From Flavobacterium soyae (lineage in GTDB: Bacteria > Bacteroidota > Bacteroidia > Flavobacteriales > Flavobacteriaceae), in contig NZ_JAJQXA010000007.1 of assembly GCF_021245985.1 (NCBI RefSeq), positions 186,001 through 250,000 of the forward strand: a DNA stretch of 64,000 nt, written 5' to 3'. Shown in pieces: positions 17,549 through 25,133 of the stretch; positions within the stretch are counted from its first letter, which is position 1, and every line of letters starts with the position of its first letter. The notes beneath the pieces were generated by a model, which made no database searches, was not told the origin of the DNA, and saw nothing but the letters and a program-made list of their open reading frames with translations. The translations under genes were made by a program, and so were the position numbers.

Positions 17549-19536
17549 GGTAATTGTTCCTGTAATTTTTTGATATCGTCACGCAGTTTTGCGGCCTGCA
17601 TAAAGTCTAATTCTTTCGCCGCTTTTTCCATAGATTTTCGTTTCTCACGAATCATTTTTTCAAGATCAGCTTTAGACATATACGCCGTTTCTGGTTCTGC
17701 AGCGACTGACAGAGTATGGCCTAGTTCGTATTCAACCAAAGGATTTTTGGTAAAAGCACTTTCTATTTTTTTGTTTAATGCCTGAGGAGTAATATTATTT
17801 TCGACATTAAAATTAATCTGTTTTGTTCTTCTATAATTGGTTTCGTCGATTGTTCTCTGCATACTCGCCGTAATTTTATCGGCATACATAATCGCTTTAC
17901 CATTTAAGTTTCTCGCCGCACGACCAATTGTCTGGGTTAACGAACGGTGGTTTCTTAAGAAACCTTCTTTATCAGCATCTAGAATTGCTACAAGCGAAAC
18001 TTCGGGTAAATCTAAACCTTCACGAAGTAAGTTTACACCAATTAAAACATCAAAAATGCCTTTTCGTAAATCCTGCATGATTTCGATACGTTCCAAAGTA
18101 TCTACTTCAGAATGGATGTAACGGCATCGAATGCTGACTTTAGTTAAGTATTTGGCTAATTCTTCGGCCATTCTTTTAGTCAAAGTTGTCACCAAAACTC
18201 TTTCGTCTAATTCACAGCGAACCTGAATTTCTTCAATTAAATCATCTATTTGATTTAAACTTGGACGCACTTCAATAACCGGATCTAATAATCCTGTTGG
18301 ACGAATAATCTGTTCGACATAAATTCCATCCGATTTCTGTAATTCATAATCAGCCGGAGTTGCCGAAACGTAAATTACCTGATTTTGCAAAGCCTCAAAC
18401 TCTTCAAATTTCAAAGGTCTGTTGTCCATTGCAGCTGGTAAACGGAAACCATATTCAACCAGATTTTCTTTACGGCTGCGGTCGCCTCCATACATGGCAT
18501 GAACCTGCGAAACCGTAACGTGGCTTTCGTCAACAATCATTAAAAAATCATTTGGAAAATAATCCAGTAAACAGAAAGGTCTTGTTCCGGCTTGTCTTCC
18601 GTCAAGATAACGGGAGTAATTTTCAATTCCGGAACAATAACCCAATTCACGAATCATTTCTAAATCGAAATTGGTTCTTTCTTCTAAACGTTTGGCTTCT
18701 AAATGTTTGCCTATTTCTTTAAAATAATCAACTTGTTTGACCAAATCCTGCTGAATCTCCCAAATAGCGCCTTGAAGGACTTCGGGCGAGGTTACAAACA
18801 TATTGGCTGGGTAAATAGTCAGTCTTTTAAATTTCTCAATAACCTGAGAAGTCTTTGCATCAAAAGATTCTATTTCTTCAATTTCATCTCCAAAAAAATG
18901 AACTCTGTAAGCATCATCCGCATAACTTGGATAAATTTCTACCGTATCGCCTTTAATTCTAAAAGTTCCCGGATTAAAATCGGCTTCAGTTCTGGCATAC
19001 AAACTTTGTACAAGGCTATGCAGCAATTTAGTTCTAGAAATAACCTGATCTCTGGTTATCTCAATTACATTCTTCTTAAATTCAACTGGGTTTCCAATAC
19101 CATATAAACAAGAAACAGAGGCTACAACCAAAACATCACGTCGACCGGAAAGCAGGGAAGAAGTAGTACTTAAACGCATCTTTTCAAGCTCTTCATTGAT
19201 AGATAAATCTTTTTCAATAAAAACTCCTGTTACAGGCATAAAAGCTTCCGGCTGATAATAGTCGTAGTAAGAAACGAAATATTCAACCGCATTATTCGGG
19301 AAAAATTGTTTGAATTCTGAATACAGCTGCGCAGCCAAAGTTTTGTTATGTGCCAAAACCAGAGTTGGACGTTGTACTTCCTGAATAACATTAGCGACGG
19401 TAAATGTTTTACCAGATCCTGTAACTCCTAATAATGTTTGATATTTTTCTCCGTCGATTACACCTTGCGCCAATTTTTGAATCGCTTGCGGCTGATCTCC
19501 TTTTGGACTATATTCTGAAGCTACTTGGAAACTCAT
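17545..19536 (-). CDS. uvrB: UvrABC excinuclease subunit B
   Basis: UvrB is the damage-verifying helicase of nucleotide excision repair. The 663 residues show Walker A GVTGSGKT (residues 37-44), the beta-hairpin YYDYYQPEAFMP that threads between the strands, DESHV (Walker B), helicase motif GRAARN and a C-terminal UVR domain (KAAKELDFMQAAKLRDDI) that contacts UvrC. The length is normal. No SOS-type operator is recognised in front of it. Confidence 0.97.
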   Translation of the reverse strand: MSFQVASEYSPKGDQPQAIQKLAQGVIDGEKYQTLLGVTGSGKTFTVANVIQEVQRPTLVLAHNKTLAAQLYSEFKQFFPNNAVEYFVSYYDYYQPEAFMPVTGVFIEKDLSINEELEKMRLSTTSSLLSGRRDVLVVASVSCLYGIGNPVEFKKNVIEITRDQVISRTKLLHSLVQSLYARTEADFNPGTFRIKGDTVEIYPSYADDAYRVHFFGDEIEEIESFDAKTSQVIEKFKRLTIYPANMFVTSPEVLQGAIWEIQQDLVKQVDYFKEIGKHLEAKRLEERTNFDLEMIRELGYCSGIENYSRYLDGRQAGTRPFCLLDYFPNDFLMIVDESHVTVSQVHAMYGGDRSRKENLVEYGFRLPAAMDNRPLKFEEFEALQNQVIYVSATPADYELQKSDGIYVEQIIRPTGLLDPVIEVRPSLNQIDDLIEEIQVRCELDERVLVTTLTKRMAEELAKYLTKVSIRCRYIHSEVDTLERIEIMQDLRKGIFDVLIGVNLLREGLDLPEVSLVAILDADKEGFLRNHRSLTQTIGRAARNLNGKAIMYADKITASMQRTIDETNYRRTKQINFNVENNITPQALNKKIESAFTKNPLVEYELGHTLSVAAEPETAYMSKADLEKMIREKRKSMEKAAKELDFMQAAKLRDDIKKLQEQLP

Positions 19537-19611
19537 TTTTTTATTGATGAAAAGTTGGTTTTGTAAAGATACAAAGTTTGAATGCTATAAAAAAGATAAA
19601 AAAGGTGGCGA

Positions 19612-19853
19612 TTTGTATAGTCCCTACGGGGCATTTTAAAATATGATAATCATTTATTTCTACCGATATTAAATCTCTACGAGATAATTTTTTCGAATTT
19701 ATTTTAAGATACAAGTGAAATTTTTCAACCAAATTTAATAGCCAAATGATAATTTTTCTAACAAATAATTTGCCATTAAGCATATCTCGTAGAGATTAAA
19801 TATCGGTAGAAAAACAAATATTCGTTTGTACAAATTGTCCCGTAGGGGACTAC
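19612..19853. repeat. MITE-like nested inverted-repeat element
   Basis: Inner arms at 19657-19686 and 19783-19812 match at 29 of 30 positions (core TACCGATATTAAATCTCTAC and its complement). Outside them are a second, imperfect pair, TAGTCCCTACGGGGCA near 19618 and GTCCCGTAGGGGACTA near 19837. The words AAGATACAA recur three times around the element (about 19567, 19707 and 19859). An 80-codon frame inside it looks spurious. The element fills most of the 415-bp gap between uvrB and the hydrolase gene. Confidence 0.75.
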
Positions 19854-19871
19854 ATTTAAGATACAAGTTTG

Positions 19872-19945
19872 CCACAAATTTCACGAATTTTCACGAATTA
19901 ATTTTTCTATAATCCAATTAAATAAATTCGTGGAAATTCGTGGCA
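19872..19945. repeat. GCCACAAATTTCACGAATTT inverted repeat
   Basis: GCCACAAATTTCACGAATTT begins at 19871 and pairs with AAATTCGTGGAAATTCGTGG near 19924-19943. It is a member of the GCCACGAATT family and abuts the 3' end of the hydrolase gene at 19953. Confidence 0.65.
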
Positions 19946-19952
19946 AATGATC

Positions 19953-20849
19953 TTATTCTAAAAAATCAATAACGGCATCTTTTATGATTTTTGTTTTGCT
20001 GTTGGATAAGTGCTTTTGTGCACGCTCTAAACTTTCTTCAGAATTAATAACATCTTTGTCGCCAATTAAAATCAGAATAGGATTATTGATTGATTCTAAT
20101 TCTTTATCTGAAAAAGGCATCATTTTTAACATACTCGAATTTGATTTGGCGTATTTATTAGCCAAGTAAAATTGCCTGTTATAGATAGGACTAATTTTTT
20201 CAGGATGCGTAGAAAATGTTTTTAATGTTTTGCTGAATTTCTTTTCACTAGGAAAAAGTTTTAAAAGTAAAGCTGATGATGTTTTTCTAGGTTTGTCAAT
20301 GAATTTAAAAGTTTGTGCCGGACTTAGCAGTACAATTTTATCTATAGAATTTTCTTTTTGAATGGCCAATAATACTGCAATCCATCCGCCTCGGGAAGCC
20401 CCAATTATGTCGAATTTCTTTAATTTATAATGATCGAAAATTTTGTTGTACCAAATGACAATTTCTTCTGAAGAAAGCGGCTTTGCTGTTAAATGAGATT
20501 TGTTGGGTTCCATTATAAAATCGATGGCATAAATGCGATGATTTTTAGTTAAAGTTTTAATGTTAGGATACCACATCGTTGAACTGGCATCCATTCCGTG
20601 GAGTAAAACTAAATCCTTTCCGTTTTTTGGTCCGGCAATGATGACATGGGCAGTTCCAAAACTTGTTTTTACATTTTCTTCGGTATACGGAATATCCCAA
20701 AGTTTTAAAGCCTTGTTATAAGCGGTTTGATATTTTTGTTCTTCGCTTTTGGTTTTAAAGACATAATCTTCAAATTTTGCCTTTTTACTTGAAGCGCAGC
20801 TTGTTACTAAAAATAAGAGTATTGCTAATCTGGAGTATAATTTTGACAT
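19953..20849 (-). CDS. Alpha/beta hydrolase lipoprotein lacking the catalytic-His loop
   Basis: The 298-residue protein has a lipoprotein signal (LVTSC). It has an oxyanion HG motif (LLHGMDASS), nucleophile elbow GASRGG and acid region LIGDKDVI. The usual C-terminal AGH loop is missing: the chain passes from KIIKDA directly to VIDFLE, as if about 15 residues carrying the catalytic histidine were deleted in frame. It is therefore probably inactive as a classical hydrolase, or has another role. A repeat element begins a few bases after its stop. Confidence 0.8.
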   Translation of the reverse strand: MSKLYSRLAILLFLVTSCASSKKAKFEDYVFKTKSEEQKYQTAYNKALKLWDIPYTEENVKTSFGTAHVIIAGPKNGKDLVLLHGMDASSTMWYPNIKTLTKNHRIYAIDFIMEPNKSHLTAKPLSSEEIVIWYNKIFDHYKLKKFDIIGASRGGWIAVLLAIQKENSIDKIVLLSPAQTFKFIDKPRKTSSALLLKLFPSEKKFSKTLKTFSTHPEKISPIYNRQFYLANKYAKSNSSMLKMMPFSDKELESINNPILILIGDKDVINSEESLERAQKHLSNSKTKIIKDAVIDFLE

Positions 20850-20930
20850 GGTTATAAGTTCAATTTGAACTTAAAGTTACGATTATCGAAAAAGGAAATT
20901 GTATCAGAATTTTGTTTTAAAATATCATAA

Positions 20931-21167
20931 TTACAATCTGTTATGCTTTTTTGTCAAATGATAGATTTGAACAAATGATAAAATTGCATTTGGGATAATA
21001 ATCGGTAAAAGCCATTGACTTAAATCTCTGTAATCTTTTAAAAAGATGCCGTAAACTACAAAACAAATACATCCAAATAAGTTTATGAGTCGTATTGTTT
21101 TAAGATCTTTAAGCAAAAAACCTCCAACAATAAAAACAGATGCGAGATAACCAATATATTCTGCCAT
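20931..21167 (-). CDS. Small three-helix membrane protein, YgjV/SemiSWEET-like
   Basis: The 78-residue protein has three predicted membrane helices (about 3-20, 27-44 and 52-69) and a basic C-terminus (YHLTKKHNRL). The length and helix pattern resemble YgjV or half-transporter SemiSWEET-type proteins. The similarity is by composition, and no signature residue proves it. It is alone between the hydrolase and rlmF. Confidence 0.55.
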   Translation of the reverse strand: MAEYIGYLASVFIVGGFLLKDLKTIRLINLFGCICFVVYGIFLKDYRDLSQWLLPIIIPNAILSFVQIYHLTKKHNRL

Positions 21168-21300
21168 AACCTTGATTTTAAATAGTTTACTAAATTTAGC
21201 AAAACCAAATTATATAATCAAGAGTTTAGTTGAAAATCAGTAATATAGGGTGTTGTTTTGTTGGTCTAAAATTTTAAATTGTAAGTAGTAAATTTCTAAA

Positions 21301-22389
21301 TTACTTCTTTTTCCATTGCTCAATTTTGCCTTTCATTTCATTATGTGAATGAAAGTTACTTTTTTTGATATTTTCTTCAGCAGTTTCTAAATCGTCATTA
21401 TATTCTTGTGAATAGTTTTCAGATGAATTTTTGTGATTATCTAATTTCCAAGACTTTTGTTGAGCTTCATTTAAAAAACTCCACGCTACAATACGGCTAT
21501 TTTTCTGACCCTGCGACATTTCAATTGTTTTAACTTCAACAGCATTTACTTTTTTCAAAGTTTTGTAAATCGAAGAAAGATTTTCTTTTTTAGAAACCAA
21601 AGTTGTAAACCACAAAACTTGCGAAGCATATTTTGCGCTTTCGTAAATCATTTGGGTTACAAAACCAATTTCGCCGCCACTGCACCACAATTCTGCATTT
21701 TGGCCTCCGAAGTTTAAAACTGGATTTGTGTTTCTTTTTTCCTTTGGATTTAGATTGGAAACTTTTCTCGAGGTGCTTTTATTGGCTTCTTCTGCTGATG
21801 CGTGAAAAGGCGGATTACACATTGTGAATGTAAATCGGTCTTCGGGAATTATAATGTTTTTAAAGATAAATCGGGGTTCTGTTTGTTGCTGTAAACTGAT
21901 TGCATCGATTAATCTTGGATTAGCTTCGATAATTTTGCTGCAGTTTTCGATTGCTTTTTTGTCAATATCAGTCGCAACAAAACTCCAGTTGTAAATTGAA
22001 TTTCCTAATATCGGATAGATTAAATTTGAACCAGATCCGATATCTAATCCTAAAACAGAATTTCCTTCTGGAATTTGATTATTGTTTGTTTCAGCTAATA
22101 AATCAGCTATATAATGAATGTAATCTGCACGGCCCGGAATTGGCGGACAAAGATAATTTTTAGGAATATCCCAGTTTTGAATATCGTAATAGGTTTGCAG
22201 TAAAGCTTTATTTAGAGTTTTTACTGCGAGAGGATTACTGAAATCAACTGTTTCGATTCCGTATTTATTGATGGAAATAAAAGCTTTTAATTCAGGACAA
22301 TTTGAAATAAGAAGTTCAAAATCATATCTGGAACGATGAAGATTTCTTGGGTGTAAATTGTCTTTTTGGGAATTGTTTTCTGCTTTCAT
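21301..22389 (-). CDS. rlmF: 23S rRNA (adenine(1618)-N(6))-methyltransferase
   Basis: The enzyme methylates A1618 of 23S rRNA using S-adenosylmethionine. N-terminal family landmarks are LHPRNLHRSRYDF and CPPIPGRADYIHYIADLL. The SAM site is GLDIGSGSNLIYP and the catalytic motif is NPPFHAS. At 362 residues it is about 50 longer than the E. coli enzyme, the extra being a polar, charged C-terminal tail. Confidence 0.92.
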   Translation of the reverse strand: MKAENNSQKDNLHPRNLHRSRYDFELLISNCPELKAFISINKYGIETVDFSNPLAVKTLNKALLQTYYDIQNWDIPKNYLCPPIPGRADYIHYIADLLAETNNNQIPEGNSVLGLDIGSGSNLIYPILGNSIYNWSFVATDIDKKAIENCSKIIEANPRLIDAISLQQQTEPRFIFKNIIIPEDRFTFTMCNPPFHASAEEANKSTSRKVSNLNPKEKRNTNPVLNFGGQNAELWCSGGEIGFVTQMIYESAKYASQVLWFTTLVSKKENLSSIYKTLKKVNAVEVKTIEMSQGQKNSRIVAWSFLNEAQQKSWKLDNHKNSSENYSQEYNDDLETAEENIKKSNFHSHNEMKGKIEQWKKK

Positions 22390-22409
22390 TTTTATTGATT
22401 TCTGTGTAT

Positions 22410-22495
22410 GCTTAAACCGGATTGAAATCCGGCCCTACAAAATGAACCGAGCCTCTGGCTCTTTTCGTTAGGAATGTTTTTATTTGTTTAAAAAG
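22410..22495. repeat. Intergenic hairpins between thiN and rlmF
   Basis: CCGGATTGAAATCCGG (22417-22432) is a perfect hairpin with a 2-nt loop. It is followed by GAGCC, TCT, GGCTC and TTTT at about 22449-22465, a terminator-like hairpin on the plus strand. No coding sequence. It is probably another interspersed repeat type. Confidence 0.45.
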
Positions 22496-22498
22496 AAA

Positions 22499-23161
22499 TT
22501 AATCAAAACATTCCATTAATAACAAATCACCATTTGTGTGATTAATAGTAACTAAACCGTCGTTTGCTACTGAATTGCTGCTTCCGGTTCTGTAACCCAT
22601 TGTTAGGGTATCATTATTCAATTCGTATTTTAAATTGGTAGAATAAATTCCGTTCACAACACCAATTGGGATTAGTGAAATTGGAGTTTTTGCTGTATAC
22701 CATTTTTCAAATTTTCTTGGCAGAAGAAATATTTTTGAATGATCGTCGAGAATTACAATTTTAAGTGTATCTCGATGACGAACAATATTAGTAAGATTTG
22801 TAATAGTATGATCTGCACGTTTTCCGGTTGCCCAGACTACGTTTACGGCAGGAATTTTTCTTTCAACGAGATAATCGCAGGCTTTTTCAAGATCTGTTTT
22901 TTCCTGATCTTCAGTATGTACAATTTCTATTGGATATTGCGATGTTCTGTAAATCTCTGGATCAAAGCCTCTGTCAAAATCCCCTAAAAGTACATCGACT
23001 TTAATACCCAATTCAATAACTCTTTCTATTGCCGAATCTAAAACGATAACAAGCGGAGACCATTCTAGCAATTGCCCTAATAATTCAGGATCGCAGGCTG
23101 CTCCATTTGCAATTATTAAAGCTGGTTCCTGATCGTCGCGAACTATATGATGTGATGACAT
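22499..23161 (-). CDS. thiN: Thiamine pyrophosphokinase
   Basis: It transfers pyrophosphate from ATP to thiamine to make thiamine diphosphate. The 220-residue protein shows the family signatures IIANGA near the start, VLDSAIERV, the catalytic acidic motif LLGDFDRG (about 59-66), DQEKTDLEKA, and the C-terminal SNSVANDG region. A -7-like TACCTTTG lies at 23191-23184, about 23 nt from the start. No TPP riboswitch is visible. Confidence 0.9.
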   Translation of the reverse strand: MSSHHIVRDDQEPALIIANGAACDPELLGQLLEWSPLVIVLDSAIERVIELGIKVDVLLGDFDRGFDPEIYRTSQYPIEIVHTEDQEKTDLEKACDYLVERKIPAVNVVWATGKRADHTITNLTNIVRHRDTLKIVILDDHSKIFLLPRKFEKWYTAKTPISLIPIGVVNGIYSTNLKYELNNDTLTMGYRTGSSNSVANDGLVTINHTNGDLLLMECFD

Positions 23162-23236
23162 GTGAGTTTTTTTGAATGTAGGGCAAAGGTACGGCTTGAA
23201 TTTTAGATTTTAGAGTGTTGATTTTAGATTTTTTTG

Positions 23237-23292
23237 CCACAGATTAAAAGGATTAGAATGATTAATCTTTTTAATCTTTTTAATCTGTGGCA
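23237..23292. repeat. GCCACAGATTAAAA inverted repeat
   Basis: GCCACAGATTAAAAGGATTA at 23237-23256 pairs with AATCTTTTTAATCTGTGGC ending at 23292. It is the third intact copy of this family in the window, between thiN and the DinB-like gene. Confidence 0.75.
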
Positions 23293-23297
23293 TATTA

Positions 23298-23744
23298 TTA
23301 TATATCTAATAATCTTCTATGATAATTGATCTGCCCTACATGATACGCTAAATGTGTCGAAAGATGAACTAAGAAAAATCCTGTTGTCATTTCTTTTTCA
23401 AAAACAATCTCAGGATATATTTTGCTTAAATCTTCTTCAGTTAAAATATCCAGCACGTCATTTACAACTATAATTGTATTTTCAATTTTATCGATTAATT
23501 CTGATTTTGGAATATCTTTTAGAGAAAATTCTAAAGGACGATTTCGGATATATCCAGTTTTTCCAATTTGGGCTCCAATGTAAGTATTGATGTTTCCAAT
23601 TAAATGCAGCGCAAGATTCCCGGCAGAATTAGAAATGTTTTTGTCAACGGCCCAGATTTGTTTTTCGAATTCGTATGATTCAATTTCAAATTTGAGTTTG
23701 TTTAAATCCCTGTTAAAAAGTATTTTTAGTGTTTCGATTAACAT
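23298..23744 (-). CDS. DinB-like four-helix protein
   Basis: The 148-residue protein has the DinB/YfiT-type helical bundle pattern. The three histidines that normally bind a divalent metal are in NLALHLIGN (helix 2) and in HLSTHLAYHVGQ (helix 4). Members include thiol-dependent transferases and damage-induced proteins of unknown activity. It lies 44 bp downstream of the GyrI-like gene and may share its mRNA. Confidence 0.8.
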   Translation of the reverse strand: MLIETLKILFNRDLNKLKFEIESYEFEKQIWAVDKNISNSAGNLALHLIGNINTYIGAQIGKTGYIRNRPLEFSLKDIPKSELIDKIENTIIVVNDVLDILTEEDLSKIYPEIVFEKEMTTGFFLVHLSTHLAYHVGQINYHRRLLDI

Positions 23745-23788
23745 GTTTTTTAGTTGTAAATTAAGAAGAATAATTCATAGCGAAGAGA

Positions 23789-24271
23789 TTAATTCCTGTT
23801 TTTTATCGGAATCCAGATTTCTTCTTCCGATTTCGGATCGTCATTTTTGTACTTATGATCCATTACGGCAAAATGTGGCCTGTCGTCAACTAAATATTCT
23901 GAATTTGGAAGCCATTCTGCAAAAATTGCATGATAGGTTTTATGTCCTTCTGATGCTGGTCCGTAATGTACAAAAACGGCGTATAAACCGTCTGGAATAA
24001 TTAAAGTTTCCATTTCTGACGGGACTTCGTCATAATTTTCAACTTCTACTGCAGCCCATTTTTGAAAAGTTCTGCCCGGGTCAAAATTATCAAAATGCGC
24101 GGGAGAAAACACTTCCAGCGAATATAAATTTTCATTAATTGTATTTTTGATTTCTTTTCGTTTTGGCATAAAATTATTCCATAACTGAAATGTTTTGTTT
24201 TCGATAAATGACATTTCAATACGTTTTCCGATAAGCTTTTTTTCGTTTAAAGTTTCAATTCTGGCTTCCAT
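23789..24271 (-). CDS. GyrI-like/AraC effector-binding domain protein
   Basis: The 160-residue single-domain protein matches the GyrI-like small-molecule binding fold: FQLWNNFMPKRKEI, then YSLEVFSP, KWAAVEV, PDGLYAVFVHYGP and AIFAEWLPNSEY. It has no DNA-binding domain, so it is probably a stand-alone ligand-binding or hydrolase-type member. It starts 5 bp after the DUF4249 gene stop, which suggests co-translation, although a functional link to outer-membrane uptake is not obvious. Confidence 0.85.
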   Translation of the reverse strand: MEARIETLNEKKLIGKRIEMSFIENKTFQLWNNFMPKRKEIKNTINENLYSLEVFSPAHFDNFDPGRTFQKWAAVEVENYDEVPSEMETLIIPDGLYAVFVHYGPASEGHKTYHAIFAEWLPNSEYLVDDRPHFAVMDHKYKNDDPKSEEEIWIPIKNRN

Positions 24272-24276
24272 ATTTA

Positions 24277-25098
24277 TTATTCTATTTTGAATTTTTTTGT
24301 CTGGCTTTCACTAAGTGAAAAATAACCTAAGGGGTAATTTGCTTTATCCGTTGTATTGATGATGTTTCCTTTTACGGTTGCGGGCGGCGATTGAAAAGGC
24401 CCGCCAACATTACTGCCGGCAATGCTTACCAAAATACTCATATAATTATAGTATTGTTTTGAAATGCCGTAATGCGTTATTTCTATTTCGTCTCCAGCTT
24501 TGAGTTCATCGTCATCAGAAACACTAAAGAATTCATTTCCCTGAAAAAACTTATCCTCATCAGCATAAAAATTAGATGTGATTTTGTTTGAGTACACATA
24601 TTTATATAAATAGAAATTGTCTGCGTCTGCAGGGTCGTTATAATAGGCTCTTATTTCGATATCTTTTCCTGTAAATCCGCCTTCGTTATTTTGTTCAATA
24701 CGTGTAATTGGTGCTACAGATTTTAAAGTTTCAGAAGCTGTATACGTATTTCCTCCGCTAATTACGGTAAGCGTGTAAGTTTCGTTAATTTCAGGAACAA
24801 AATTATTGCACACATAACGTCCCGTTTTTGGAACTTCTGTAAAATTAAATTGTACATTTTCACTGTTTTTAATATAAATAACAGCCCCGGAAACAGTTGG
24901 GATTACTGATTCAAAATAGCCTGTAGTTGTCGTTAATTTTATTGTCTGCTGTTTTCCGGTGGTGCCTTTCTGCCAGTTTATAGCAGCTTCGACAACTAAT
25001 TTTGGAGGTGCAGTATCCAGATCAACATCTACAACATCTTCGCAGCCTGTGAAGAAAGCCGATGTAAAGAAGACGATTAATGCGATTACTTTTTTCAT
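24277..25098 (-). CDS. DUF4249 lipoprotein, partner of TonB-dependent receptor
   Basis: The 273-residue lipoprotein has a signal with lipobox FFTGC (Cys19) followed by an acidic stretch (EDVVDVDLDTAPPKL), as typical for surface-exposed Bacteroidota lipoproteins. The rest is beta-rich with the DUF4249 layout (VVEAAINWQKG, then SGAVIYIKNSE). Such genes usually follow a TonB-dependent receptor with a carboxypeptidase-like N-terminus, as here (35-bp gap). It probably binds the substrate or caps the receptor. The substrate is unknown. Confidence 0.85.
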   Translation of the reverse strand: MKKVIALIVFFTSAFFTGCEDVVDVDLDTAPPKLVVEAAINWQKGTTGKQQTIKLTTTTGYFESVIPTVSGAVIYIKNSENVQFNFTEVPKTGRYVCNNFVPEINETYTLTVISGGNTYTASETLKSVAPITRIEQNNEGGFTGKDIEIRAYYNDPADADNFYLYKYVYSNKITSNFYADEDKFFQGNEFFSVSDDDELKAGDEIEITHYGISKQYYNYMSILVSIAGSNVGGPFQSPPATVKGNIINTTDKANYPLGYFSLSESQTKKFKIE

Positions 25099-25133
25099 AC
25101 TATATTTTTTTATTTTCTTTACAGAAATGAATT

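Noticed and set aside
18703..19107. 134-codon plus-strand frame
   Set aside because: It lies inside uvrB on the opposite strand and has no family features.
19541..19783. 80-codon minus-strand frame upstream of uvrB
   Set aside because: It overlaps a MITE-like inverted-repeat element and has no recognisable start context or family.
22390..23161. TPP riboswitch near thiN
   Set aside because: Neither side of thiN shows the conserved CUGAGA-type core; only repeat hairpins and a -7 box are seen.
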